Under the pieces are notes generated by a model that searched no databases, had not been told where the DNA came from, and worked only from the letters and a program-made list of their open reading frames with translations. Of a stretch of DNA of 64,000 bases, positions 24,228 through 36,130 are shown piece by piece. This DNA comes from Manis javanica (Eukaryota; Chordata; Mammalia; Pholidota; Manidae), in the NCBI RefSeq assembly GCF_040802235.1, contig NC_133164.1, forward strand, positions 91,194,302 to 91,258,301, written 5' to 3'. A program made the translations under genes and the position numbers. The stretch's first letter is position 1, and each line of letters begins with the position of its first letter.

Positions 24228-26095
24228 CAACTGGGGACCTGGTTTGATTTTGATACAATTAAAAACATAAAAATAATGATCATTCATCATTTGTGGTGGC
24301 TATTGTGCACCTCCTGTTGCACCTGATGGTAATTGTAGGAAAAGGAAGAGCCATAGTTCCTACATTCAGGGAGCTTAGTGGTCAAAGCAAATGATCACCA
24401 GACCATGGTGCTTTGTTGGAGGTCCAGGGGGCAGGTGCACATCTAGGAGTGAGCAGATCAACTTTGGGGAAAGGAAGGGAAATCATTGCAAAGATGATCA
24501 GAGCATGGCCATCCCTATTGAGTGTCAGAAAGCTGTCCAAGATGAAGCTGCCATGTCCATTCCCACTCAGAATTATCTCTGGCTTCCAGGCACTACATAA
24601 GGGAAGAGATTAAACGACTAATTTTGGAACATGCCTCAAACTTCCAGTTGTGGTGAGAGAAGTTAAACACTGCATGGTTGGCTCCAGTGAGTGGCAGTTG
24701 CTTTTCAGAGTGACCCTGTCCTGATCAGAAGAAGCCATTGGGATCAGCTATCCCTCATCTTTCTCAGCTGTCTTTTAGCCAAGAGAGGCAGTGAGTAGTT
24801 AAGGAGAGCACAGACCACAGGGATCCAGTGAACCCCGAGGTCCTGGATGGCACTTGAGGAATTTTCTGATACAAAGGGCATGCTGGGGGGCCTTGGCAGT
24901 GGATGAAACCTTCACTGGGCAGGCAGTATCCTGACCACCTGATATCTCGAAAGAAAGGATGAGGCTATCTCACTTCAGGGAGAGTTCCGGGCACAACTGC
25001 AAGCAAAAGGAAAGTTGGCAGACACTTTCTAGCCTGCTCTTTCCCAATTCTTTCGTGTTGACAGAATTAACATACTCAAATTAAAATAGTGGCAAACATC
25101 ATCCTATATGAGAAGTTATTGAACATCTCTAAAACTCATCTGAAAGGTAAAGAAAACGACAGTAATTACAAAATTGAGAATTAAACGAAACATTTTTGTG
25201 TTTAGCACAGCATCCCGCAGTAATTATTAATGAATAAGCCACGTCACCACCTGGTGGCAGCATTACGTAAGTGCAGAGTTTTACTTCAGACGCGCTAAAC
25301 TAGTTCTGATTAGGTCCACAAATCGTAAAGGATGGCAAATAGTAGGGCACTTCTCTCTGCCTGGCTTTCTTATGACCCAGCTCTGAGAAACTTTTTATTA
25401 TTAAGAGATGTTGGAGTCTCTTAAAAGTTAGTTCCTAAATTATATCATGGTCAGATTGATTTTCAACCTACATTGATCAACCATTCTTTTGGGGTTCCTT
25501 ATTTTTCTTAGAATTAAAAAAAAATGTATGCTGTTTTGAATTGGTTGTTTTGCCAGGTAAATTTCCCCCTTATCCTTATTTTCTCTCTCTTTCTCCCTCA
25601 AGTTTTAATATATAGTACCTGGTCTTAGCATCACCTTCATGTTTTGTGGGTGTGAAGTTTGTAGAATTTAAAAATAATCTTTAAGGAAAAGAATACAAAA
25701 TAAAGATTAGGTACAAAAAATGAACACTTACTTGCATGAGAAAAGAAAGGGCTTTGGAAGGGTTGTGTGCAAGTGAGAGGCTCTGAGCTTTAGCTTTGTT
25801 ACTTTTGTGAGGAATCTACTTTTGCCTGGTTTTCTTGCTTCTCTCCTTTCCTGGTGCAACTAAGCACCACTCAACCGCTGAAGGGTTACTTTCTCCATGT
25901 TTTTATGCAGTGTATGCAATAAACCACATTTTGTTCACTTCCTAAAATAAACACCACATTTCTTGATCTTTCTCTGCCACCTGTGGAAACCAATTGCTTC
26001 ATCATCACTTTGAGATAGTGACTCGTCATGGACATGATGTGACTGGGACCAAGACCTGAGGATTTTCTTTCCACATGAGTGTTCAAGCTCCTGTT
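24228..26095. other. Intergenic non-repeat sequence between L1 copies
   Basis: I recognise no coding exon here. The piece at about 25130-25345 has an unusual density of CpG and transcription-factor-like motifs for this AT-rich region (listed separately). The rest shows nothing I can name. Confidence 0.5.
25130..25345. promoter_or_regulatory. Candidate regulatory element
   Basis: In a CpG-poor block, five or more CpGs occur within about 150 nt (25215-25330). Motifs seen are CCACCTGGTGGCAG at 25247-25260 (one mismatch to the CTCF core), the palindrome TTACGTAA at 25263-25270 (PAR-bZIP/NFIL3 type) and TAATTA/ATTAAT homeodomain-like sites near 25220. Function is inferred from motifs only. Confidence 0.3.
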
Positions 26096-26099
26096 GCAG

Positions 26100-26490
26100 G
26101 AAATACATTGCTATAGCTTGAACATTTGTTTTCAACTTCAAAGGAGGTGAGCTTTCCTTTTCTCCAACATTTGTATGTTCAAACTTTATCCTCACTGTGA
26201 ATGTATTAGGAGGTGGGGCTTTTGGGAAGTGATTAGGTAATAAGGGTAGAGCCCTCATAAGTAGGGTTAGTGACCCCAGAGAGCTCCCTCATTCCTTCTG
26301 CTATGTGAGGACATGGTGAGAAGAAAGCTGTCTATGAATAAAGAAGTGGGCTCACACCAGACACCAAATCTGTCAGCAACTTGATCTTGGACTCTCCAGC
26401 CTCTAGAACTGTGAGAAATAAACTTTTGTTTATAAACTACATGGGCTATGGTAATGTTACAGCAGCCTGAATGAACTACAACACCTGTGT
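26100..26490 (+). mobile_element. MaLR-type solitary LTR (MST/MLT1 group)
   Basis: GGAGGTGGGGCTTTTGGGAA, then GTGATTAGG, GAGAGCTCCCTCATTCCTTC, GACACCAAATCTG, TTGATCTTGGACT, CCTCTAGAACTGTGAGAAAT and the AATAAA near 26418 are in the order expected for a mammalian-apparent LTR-retrotransposon LTR in sense orientation. No internal sequence follows it, so it is likely a solo LTR. Confidence 0.75.
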
Positions 26491-28080
26491 AGTTATCAAC
26501 ATATTTCATTCTCTCATTTCCTCCAGGGGCGCAAGGAATATTATATCATGTTTATCCATGGTCTGCTAAACTTTTTAGCAAAAATCTCTTTAAGGAGAAA
26601 AGATGAAGTTATTTTATGATAAAAGGACTGAAAATTGGGCACTCAAGACCCTTCTACCCCCACACAATTGCTTTCCTGTTTGCTGAAGTCAATGCACACT
26701 GCTTTTATATTCTGTTTTACTCTAAACATTTAGTATACTTTGAAATGGCCTTGATAAAATGTTAAATGGATGTATAGTTGCATTTATGTATTATAAGTAA
26801 TTAAAATATAACCCTATTGATAGGTATATATATTTCCAGCTTTTAATTCTATAAGTAAGACTGCAGTAAACTTTGTTTGTGAACATGGCTATTTATGTTT
26901 ATACTTATTCATTTAGTTATTTTATGCTAAATTATTTCCTGGAAACATGATTGGGATTCCAGGATAATAGTTATGAAGATATTGCTAGGTAGAGTTATAA
27001 TGTTTTCCAATAGAAATGTGCCAATTTATAACTGTAGTGTTTCAATAACATATACTGGCCCAGATATTTTAGGTTCCCTGAGCTTGGGCTCCCAGGTATA
27101 TTGTAAGAAAAATATGTACTCTGTTTCTTCCTTGTTGTGGCCCCTTATGTTTATGGCAACTAGTTAGTTCCAAGGAGGCAGCAGGCATAGTCTGAATAAA
27201 ATGAGCCAGTGTGAGTGGTTTCAGGATGTAGAGAAGGTAGGGGCATGCCTAGCAATGGGTAGTGGTGGATACTAAGGGAAACTCTGCAGAGAAAACAGGG
27301 ACCCCCCACCCCATTCTCATGAGGTCAGGAGGCAGTGTGGCACAGGGCAACAGTTTAAATGGAGGCCCATATGCTATATGTCTAAATATTTAACATTTGT
27401 AAGTCAAACAAAAAGTTAAGCAAAATATGTTCTTCCTACCTTGACAAACATAACATAACAACCTGGAAGGACAGATCTGAATTTAGAATTCTGACTCCTT
27501 TGCACTCTCACAGGAACAGGCAGCATGAAGAGAGCTGGCCCGGCCCCTGGTTGCAAGCCATAGCCTACACCGTTTCTCTTTTCACCCCTGAGCCATGAAC
27601 CGAGGTGTGTGAGTGCCTGATCCTGCATGTCCAAACTCTATCTATACCCCCTGTAAACAGCCATTCCTTATCTTCTTCTCAGGTCTAGGGTTGCAGCAAG
27701 GTCAGGCCTTAGGAGGATCATCCAGGGAAGGGACACACATAGGTCTTGGAATATGTTCAGGGTCATTTGGTCAGGGTCCCAGGTGCCTGGAGAACAATCT
27801 AGAGAAGGAACAGTTTGGGTCCTAGGTGGGCATGAATTCTTGGTCCTATGGATCTTTGCCTTTTAGGGAGGCATGGTCAGAGTGAGGCCTTTTAAAGCAA
27901 GGAGCCTAAGGCAGGGCCCTCTTGCTCTGGGCTAAGGGCAGGACTGTAAGAACTTTTCTGGATAAAGTAAGCTACCTAAGGATACTCAATAAACAAGCCA
28001 TTTGCCCGCTGGCTTGGTCTACAGTGGAGCTAATCGGGCAAAGTTCTTCAGCTATACCCCAGAGCTTCCAATCAGTTTTA
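26491..28080. other. Intergenic sequence with an old antisense L1 piece
   Basis: Around 26730-27020 the sequence resembles an antisense L1M 3' region (GCATTTATGTATTATAAGTA, then AGTAAGACTGCAGTAAAC and TTATTTCCTGGAAAC). The remainder has no recognised gene or repeat. Confidence 0.4.
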
Positions 28081-28083
28081 AAA

Positions 28084-28281
28084 TATGAATGAACAGCCAA
28101 GCATCACAAGAATTTGAGGATAACCTCTAGGATAAAAGAAAAAGACTGAAAAAAAAGAGAAAACCCAAAGAAAAGAGAAACAGTGCAATAAAATGTAAAC
28201 CTTATTAAAGAAAATTCTGGAAACAAAGGGAATCCTGCCAACAAGAATAAGATACATTTAAAAAAGAAACAAGAAGACAAG
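28084..28281 (+). mobile_element. Left part of an older L1/HAL1-like element interrupted by copy D
   Basis: This A-rich sequence (AATTTGAGGATAACCTCTAG, AAAGACTGAAAAAAAAGAG) looks like an old L1-type 5'/ORF1 leader. The continuation appears after copy D at 34625. The sequence AAGAAGACAAG (28271-28281) recurs as AAGGAGACAAG at 34625-34635, a plausible target-site duplication of D. Confidence 0.4.
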
Positions 28282-29339
28282 GGGAAAAAAGATGGCAGTG
28301 TAGGAAAACAAGGCAAAAACCTCCTTCCCAAATCACATAGAACATAAAAATGCAGCAAATACAACTATTCCTGAAATAAACCTGAAGACTGCAGAACTGG
28401 CCACCTACATTTGGGTAAAAAGAGAAGACCCTACAGAAAAGGATAAAGCAGCAAAGCCATGATCTGGTGGACCCAAGTCCTTCTCAAATCCCAGCCCACA
28501 GGTGGGAGGAAGAGGAATGGAACAGGGAGGGAGTAGAATCCCAGGACCTCTAAACACCTGGCCCTGGAGATCTGCTCTGGGAATATGAGCTCACGTTGCA
28601 TGGTGGCCTGGTAATTGGTGGGGCTGGACAACAGAGATGGGCAGAACCCTTGGGGAGGCTGAGATCCCAGCTGCCTGTGGAGAACAGGCACCCTCTACTG
28701 GCCCCTCTGAGAAAAAAAGCAGAGCAGGCAATCTGAAAGACTTCCCAGCAGGGAGAGGAGCCCAGACAGGCAAGGATTGCATTGATGGATAATACCTCCC
28801 TAGCCTGCCCTCAGCCCAATAGGTTGGGAGCCCTCAGGAGCTTTAGACATTCCATCCCTTTTGCTGGCAACACAGCCCAGAGACACCTTGCAGTGGCACA
28901 CAGCCTTCTGGCCAGCAATGAAATAAAAATTTATTCCCAGACAGTCAGGGGGAGAACCCCCAGCCTGCTCAGCCCTATTTTGGGCCACTTGGGGGGCTGC
29001 ATACAAGAGCCAACCCCAGGAGCTCTTTCCTCCTGGCAGGTGCCAGTCCTGCTCACCTGCATCCCCCACTGTTGTGGGGAGGGAGGGCAGCTCCACTCAT
29101 GGCAGCTCTAGAGAGTATTCTCTGCACTCCTGTGATTAGCAGGTGGTCCAAACAGCCCACCTGAAATAAACACTAGGAGCAAGACATACAGGTGTCATAC
29201 CCACTCCACACCAACAGCTGGGGCACAACACACTGCACAGCAAATTGAACTTCTGGGCACTAGAGGGCACCTCCTACACAAATCCATTATCCCACAAGAA
29301 ACACTAAAAAAATTAAGAGACAAAGGAATTTGGTCCAAA

Positions 29340-30170
29340 CAAAAATTCAAGAAAAAACACCAGAAAGAGGGCTTAGTGAAACTGAAATCACCAATCTTCT
29401 CAATAAAGATTTCAAAATCAAAGTCTAAACAAGTTCATAGACCTAAAACAAAGTATTCAAGGTATCAGGGAGGACTTCAACAAGAGATAGAAATCCTCAA
29501 GAAAAGCCACTCAGAGCTGAAGAATATAGTACCTGAAATGAAATACAATGGAGGGATTTAAAAGTAGATTAGATGTGGTAGAGGAGATGGTAAATGAAAT
29601 AGAAATTAGAGAACAGGAAAACAAAGAAGCTGAGGAACACACAGAAAACAGTATCTCTAGGAATGAAAGAATAATGAGAGAACTATGTGACCAATCCAAA
29701 CAGAACAACATTCACATTATAGGGCACCAAAAGAAGAGAGAGACAAATGGGTAGAAAGCATCTTTGAGGAAATAATTCTTGAAAACTTCCCCAATCTGGG
29801 GAAGGATATAGACACTCAGGTCATGGAAGCACAAAGGACACCCAACAAAAGGATCTCTAGGAAGACAACACTAAGACATATAATAATTAAAATGGCAAAG
29901 ATCTAGGACAAGGAGAGAGTTCTGTAAGCAGACAGATGGAGAAAAAGATCAGTTATAAAGGAAAGCCCATCAGGCTATCAGCAGATTCTCAGCAGAAATC
30001 TTACAGGCCAGAAGGGAGTGCCATGATATATTTAATGTACACCAAAGGGCCTCCAACCAAGAATACTCTACCTAGTAAGATTATCATTTAAATTTGAAGC
30101 AGGGATTAAACAATTTCAAGATAAGCAAAAGTTGAGGGACTTCGCCACCACCAAACCAACTCTACAAGAA
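29340..30170 (+). pseudogene. L1 ORF1 remnant in copy D
   Basis: The clearest piece is 29548-29754, with KSRLDVVEEMVNEIEIREQE, then a coiled-coil end and NNIHIIG at the start of the RRM-like domain. After GHQKK a frameshift breaks the frame. Further on the nucleotide sequence still shows the C-terminal domain (CATATAATAATTAAAATGGC near 29876), but with stops. Confidence 0.75.
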
Positions 30171-30509
30171 TATTAAAGGGACTGCTGTAGATGGAAATGC
30201 TCCAAAGTTTAAATAGCTGTCACCAGGGAAAATAAAACCAAAGTAAATGTAGCAGACCAATTAATTAGTAAGCAAATACAGAATTAAATCAACTATTCAT
30301 AAAGTTAGTCAAGGGATACAAAAACAGTACAGATTATGATGCCCAGTATATAGAGAGTGGAGGAGAAGAAGAAGAAGAAAGGGAGAAAAAAAGGTAACTT
30401 TAGATTGTATTTGAAATATAGAAATAAGTGATTTAAGATAGATAGTAAGGAAGCTATCCTTGAACCTCTGGTAACCACAAATATGAAGCCTATATAAGCA
30501 CATATTTTT

Positions 30510-33500
30510 TAAAATCAATAATCACCCTAAATGTAAATGGACTGAATGCACCAAGCAAAAGACAGAGGGTTGCAGAATGGATAAAAAGGCAACAACCATT
30601 TATATGCTGCCTACAAGAGATTCATTTCAAACCCAAAGACTTACACAGACTAAAAGTAAAGGGAAGGAAATTGATGTTTCATACAACTAATAGGGAGAAA
30701 AAAGCAGGAGTAGCAGTACTTATATGAGACAAAATAGATTTCAAAACAATGAAGGTAACAAGAGACAAAGAAGGCCACTATATAATGATAAAGCAGTCAT
30801 TCAAACAAGAGAATACAACCATTATAAATATCTATGTGCCCAATATAGGAGCACCTACATATGTTAAACAAATACTAACAGAATTAAAGGGGGAAATAGA
30901 ATACAATGCATTGATTTTAGGAGACTTCAACATACCTCTCACTCCAAAGGACAGATCAATCAGATAGAAGATAAATAAGGAGCAGAGGCACTGAACAAAA
31001 CATTAAAACAGATGAACCTAACAGACATCTACAGAACACTCCACCCAAAAGCAGTAGAATACACATTCTTCTCATGTACATGGAACAATTTCCAGAACAG
31101 ATCACATACTAGGCCACAAAAAGAGCCACAGTAAATTTAAAAAGATTGAAATTGTACCAACCAACTTCTCAGACCACAAAGGTATGAAACTAGAAGGAAA
31201 TTACTCAGAGAAAACAAAAAAGCCCAGAAACACATGGAGCCGGAACAACATGCTCCCAAATAATAGATGGATCAGTGACCAAATAAAAACAGAGATCAAG
31301 CAATATATGGAGACAAACAACAATAACTCAACATCCCAAAACCTGTGGGAGTCAGTAAGACAGTTCTAAGAGAAAGTATATTGCACTACAGTCTTACCTC
31401 AAGAAAGAACAACAATCCCCAATGAACAGTTTAAACTCACAGTTAATGAAACAAGAAAAAGAAGAACAAATGCGGCCCAAAGTCAGTAGAAGGAGGGACA
31501 TAATAAAGGTCAGAGAAGAAATAAATAAAATTGAGAAGAATAAAACAACAGAATTAATTAAACCAGGAGCTTATTCTCTGAGAAAATAAACAAAATAGAT
31601 AAACCCCTAGCCAGGTTTACCATGAAAAAAAAAAAAGAGTGTACACACATAAACAGAATCAGAGAGGAAAAAGGAAAAATCAGTATGGACAACATGGAAA
31701 TACAAAGAATTAATAGTGAGTACTATGAAAAACTATGTGACAACAAATTGGACAACCTAAAAGAAATGAACAACTTTCTAGAAAAATACAACCTTCCAAG
31801 ACTGACCCAGGAAGAAACAGAAAATCTGAACAGAACAATTACCAGCAGCAAAATTGAATCAGTAATAAAAAATTACCAAAGAACAAAATCTCCAGACCAC
31901 ATGGCTACACTGCTGATTTTTATGAAACATTTAGAGAAGACCTAATACCCATCCTCTTTAAAGTTTTCCAAAAAGTAGAAGAGGAGAGAATACTTCCAAA
32001 CTCATCCTATCAAGCCAGCATCACTCTAACACCAAAACCAAAGACACCACAAAATAAGAAAATTACAGACCAATATCCCTGAAGAACATAGATGCAAAAA
32101 TACTCAACAAAATATTAGCAAACTGAATTAAAAAATACCTCAAAAACATCATCCATCATGATCAAGTAGGATTTATTCCAGGGATGCAAGGATGGTACAA
32201 TATTTGAAAATCCATCAACATCATCCACCACATCAACAAAAAGAAGGACAAAAATCACATGATCATCCCCATAGATGCCAAAAAAGCATTTGACAAAATT
32301 CAACATTCATTCATGACAAAAACTCTCAATAAAATGGGTATAGAGGGCAAGTACCTCAACATAATAAAGGCCACATACGACAAACCCACAGCCAACATCA
32401 TACTTAGCAGCGAAAAGCTGAAAGCTTTTCCTCTAAGATCAGGAAGAAGACAAGGATGCCCACCTTCCCACTTTTACTCAACATACTACCAGAGGTTCTC
32501 ATCAAGGCAATCAGACAACACAAAGAGATAAAAGGCACCCAGATTGGTAAGGAAGTAGTTAAACTGTCACTGTTTGCAGATGACATGATATTGTACTTAA
32601 AAAACCCTAAAGAATCCACTACAAAACTACTAGAACTAATATATGAATTCAGCAAACTTGCAGGATACAAAGCAAATACACAGAAATCTGTTGCATTCCT
32701 ATATACTAATGATGAACTAGCAGAAAGAGAAATCAGGAGAACAACTCCACTTACAATTGCCTCAAGGAGAATGAAATACGTAGAAATCAACTTAACCAAG
32801 GAGGTGAAAGACCTATACTTCGAAAACTACAAGACACTCATAAAAGAAATTGAAGGAGACACCAGTAAAAGGACATATATCCTATGCTCATGGGTACAAA
32901 GAACTAATATTATCAAAATGGCCATCTTACCTAAAGCAATCTAGAGATTCCATGCAATCCCTTCAAAATACCAACAGCATTCTTCAACAAACTAGAACAA
33001 ATAGTTCTAAAATTCATGTAGAATCACAAAAGACCCTGAATAGCCAAAGCTATCCTGAGAAGGTAGAATAAAACTGAGAGGATTATGCTTCCCAACTTCA
33101 TGTTCTACTACAAAGCCACAGCAATCAAGACAATTTGGTACAGGTACAAGCAGACCCATAGATCAATGGAACAGAATAGGGGGCCCAGATAATAACCCAA
33201 GCATTTATGGTCAATTAATATATGATAACAGAGCCATGAATATACAATGGGGAAATGACAGCCTTGTCAACAGTTGGTGTTGGCAAAACTGGACAGCTAC
33301 ATGTAAGAGAATGAAACTGGAGTATTGTGTAACCCCATACACAAAAGTAAACTCAAAATGGATCAAAGATCTGAATAAAAGTCATGAAACCATAAAACTC
33401 CTAGAAGAAAACATAGGCACAAATCTCTTAAATATAAACATGAACAACTTTTTTCTGAACACATGTCCTCAAGCAAGGGAAACAAAAGCAAAAATGAACA

Positions 33501-34255
33501 AGTGGAACTACATCACACTAAGAAGTTTCTGTACAGCAAAGGACACCATCAATAGAACAAAAAGGCATCCTACAGTATGGGAGAATATATTCATAAGGGA
33601 CATATCCAACAAGCGGTTAACATCCAAAATATATAAAGAGCTCACATGTGTCAACACCCAAAAAGCAAATAACCCAATTAAAATATGGGCTGAGGATCTT
33701 TACAGACACTTCTCCAAAGAAGAAGTTCAGATATCAAACAGGCACATGAAAAGATGCTCCACATTACTAATCATCAGGAAAATGCAAATTAAAAATGTGA
33801 TGTCACCTCACTCTTGTTAGCATGGCAATATCCAAGAGACAGGGAACTTCAAATGCTGGCAAGGATGCAGAGAAAGGTAAGCCCTCTTACACTGCTGGTG
33901 CGAATGTAAATTCGTTCAACCATTGTGGAAAGCAGTATGGAGGTTCCTCAAAAACCTTAAAATAGATATACCATTTGACCCAGGAATTCAACTTCTAGGA
34001 ATTTACCCAAAGAAAATAAGTTCACAGATTCAAAAAGACATATGCACCCCTATGTTTATCACAGTACTATTTATAATAGCCAAGATATGGAAACCACCTA
34101 AATGTCTATTAATAAAGAAGATGTGGTACATATACACAGTGGAATATTATTCAGCCATAAGAAAGAAACAAATCCTACCATTTGCAACAACCTTGATGGA
34201 GCCAGAGGGTATTTTGCTCCGTGAAATAAGCCAGGTGGAGAAAGAAAAGTACTGA
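30510..34255 (+). pseudogene. L1 ORF2 pseudogene of copy D
   Basis: Pieces in order are the endonuclease (CCLQETHFK is CCLQEIHFK here; 30749-30967 with YVPNIGAP and ILGDFN), 31184-31369, the linker 31622-31945, the RT palm 32259-32531 ([13 protein letters not shown]) and 32456-32944 (FADDMILYL), and the C-terminal region 33236-33820 and 33923-34255 (IPFDPGIQLLGIYPKK). A 10-nt gap in the usual 'CPSVDEWI' stretch near 34105 (CTATTAATAAAGAAG) is shared with copy C. Confidence 0.88.
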
Positions 34256-34624
34256 ATGATTTCACTCATTTGTGGAGTATAAAAACAAAGCAGAACTGAA
34301 GGAACAAAATAGCAACAGACTCACAGACTCTGAGAAAGGACTAGTGGTTACCAAAGGGAAGGGGTTGGGGAGGGTGGGAGGGTAGGGAGAAGGGGATTGA
34401 TGGGCAGTATAATTTGCAATCACAATATAGGTAGGTTACGGGCAAGGCAGTACAGCACAGAGAAGACAAATAATGATTTATAAACAGTGACTGCATTGGG
34501 GGTGGTGGTGAGGACTTGATAATATGGGTGAATGTTGTAACAACAATGTTGTTCATGTGAAACCTTCATAAGATTGTATCTAAATGATGCTTTAATAAAA
34601 AAATTTGTATAGCAAAAAAATAAA

Positions 34625-35150
34625 AAGGAGACAAGATACAGGTTTGAAAATTAAAAATATGAATGTTGAAATGAAAAATTCAGTGAAAGAGATGGAACAT
34701 ATAGTTGAGGAAATCTCTCAGAAAGTAAATCAAAATAAAGAGATTAGTAGGTTAAGAAAATTGGAGGATCTCTTTAGTGGTCTAACATACATAATAATAG
34801 GAGTTCCAGAAAAGGGTATCAGAATAACTGTGGAGAGGAGATTATCAAAGAGATGATATAAGAACATTCCTACAAATTAAAGAATAGGATCTTGAGGTTG
34901 AAAATACCAATGGCATGTCAACATGATGGATGAAAAAGAACTCACCCGAGGGCATCACATCATGAAATTTCAGTGTATTGCTAACAGAATAATGAGAAGC
35001 TTCCAAATCTTCTAGTGGGAGGGAAAAGAAAAGGTTACATACACAAAGGGGATTATCACCATACCATACATAGATCTTACAAATATCTCAAAATTGTAAG
35101 TGAAAATCATTTTCAACCTAGAATTATATATCATGCTTGTTAGATTATTG
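34625..35150 (+). mobile_element. Old L1/HAL1-like ORF1 remnant
   Basis: An 83-codon open piece at 34605-34856 has a charged coiled-coil-like stretch (KNSVKEMEHIVEEISQKVNQ) followed by YIIIGVPEKG, the start of an L1 ORF1-type RRM. Further on, TTTTCAACCTAGAATTATAT resembles the usual end of ORF1 in L1/HAL1. It is older and more diverged than A-E. HAL1 (an ORF1-only relative) is likely but not certain. Confidence 0.5.
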
Positions 35151-35204
35151 CGAGAATGACTGTTGCTTACATCTGCCGTACTCATGCTTCCATGCAATGT
35201 GACT

Positions 35205-35690
35205 TTGCTGTTTCTCCCGACAGGCTGTGGAATCTATTTCTCTGCTCCTTGAATCTAGGCTAGCTTTGAATTACTTTGATTTTTTAAAAAAGTGGCAAAA
35301 GTGACACAGTATAAACTCTGAGCCAAAGGCTCAAGATACCCTGCAACTTTTGCTCTTGAACTGTTAAAATGCTACCCTAGGGCTGCCAATGGGGAGGAGC
35401 CAGGTCTACCTTCCTGGAAGCCACATGGAGGAGAGATGAGCTATCCCAACTGAAGCTTGCTACACCGAAAGCTGACAGCCAGCATACAAAACTAGATATA
35501 GACAGAGGCTATATTTTAGTCCAGCCCGCCCCAGTCAAGCTTTCAGATGACCACATCTGCATAAGTGAACCAAGCCGAGGCCAACCCAAATTGCTGACCC
35601 ACAGGAGTGAGAGCAAATAAGAGAGTTGTTTTAAGCTTCTAGATTTTGGGGTGGTTTTTATGCAACAAAGACTAAATACAACAGAAATTG
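35205..35690 (+). mobile_element. MLT1-type LTR (MaLR)
   Basis: The stretch ends with TTTAAGCTTCTAGATTTTGG, then GGTGGTTTTTATGCAACA and GACTAAATACAACAG, the typical 3' end of MLT1 LTRs. The 5' boundary is uncertain. Confidence 0.6.
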
Positions 35691-36130
35691 GTACCATGAA
35701 GTGGAGTGTTGCTATACCAAAAACCTAAAATGAGTGATACTGGTTTTGGAACTGGGCAGGGGGCAGAGGCTGGAGAGGTGGTGCATAAACTGCTATTTGA
35801 ATCTTCATGCCTCTCAAGGGTAGCTCCTCAGATACCACTCCTTTGATCCGGAGACCTGTGACCTAAACAGACCTAAGAGACATCTTCTGTCTCTTAAATA
35901 CCTACTATACAATGGTGAGACTGGGAGAGAATAACTTCAATAAATACTCTCATTAGAGTAGAGAGACTGGGAGATGCAGAGTAGCCAGTCATTGACCCAT
36001 AGCAATTCTGAACTCCAGCCAGCACATGTTGCCAGTTCCTCCTATTCCAGAAGAGTAGGGCCCAGTTCTGCTCCCCATTGGTTTCCAAGTTCACTGTTCT
36101 CCATGGATCTTAGCTCCATCCTCTGTAGAT
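35691..36130 (+). mobile_element. MaLR internal sequence next to the LTR
   Basis: AAATTGGTACCATGAAGTGG, then AGTGTTGCTATACC, TGGTTTTGGAACTGGGCAGG and GGCAGAGGCTGGAGAGG, is the usual start of MaLR internal sequence directly after an MLT1-type LTR. No coding capacity remains, and the downstream boundary is unclear. Confidence 0.5.

Larger units (their letters stand above)
28284..34612 (+). mobile_element. LINE-1 copy D, near full length (about 6.3 kb)
   Basis: The element begins with AAAAAAGATGGCAGTGTAGG, has a 5' UTR of about 1 kb, ORF1 about 29340-30170, an inter-ORF spacer to about 30500, ORF2 about 30510-34255, a 3' UTR, and an A-rich tail after TTTAATAAAAAAATTTG. RT catalytic FADD is kept (32573-32584). 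It is dead: ORF2 has TGA at 30725-30727, TAG at 32942-32944 and frameshifts near 31900 and 33830. Two of these stops are shared with copy C. It is flanked by a possible 11-bp target-site duplication (28271-28281 and 34625-34635, 10 of 11 matching). Confidence 0.92.
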
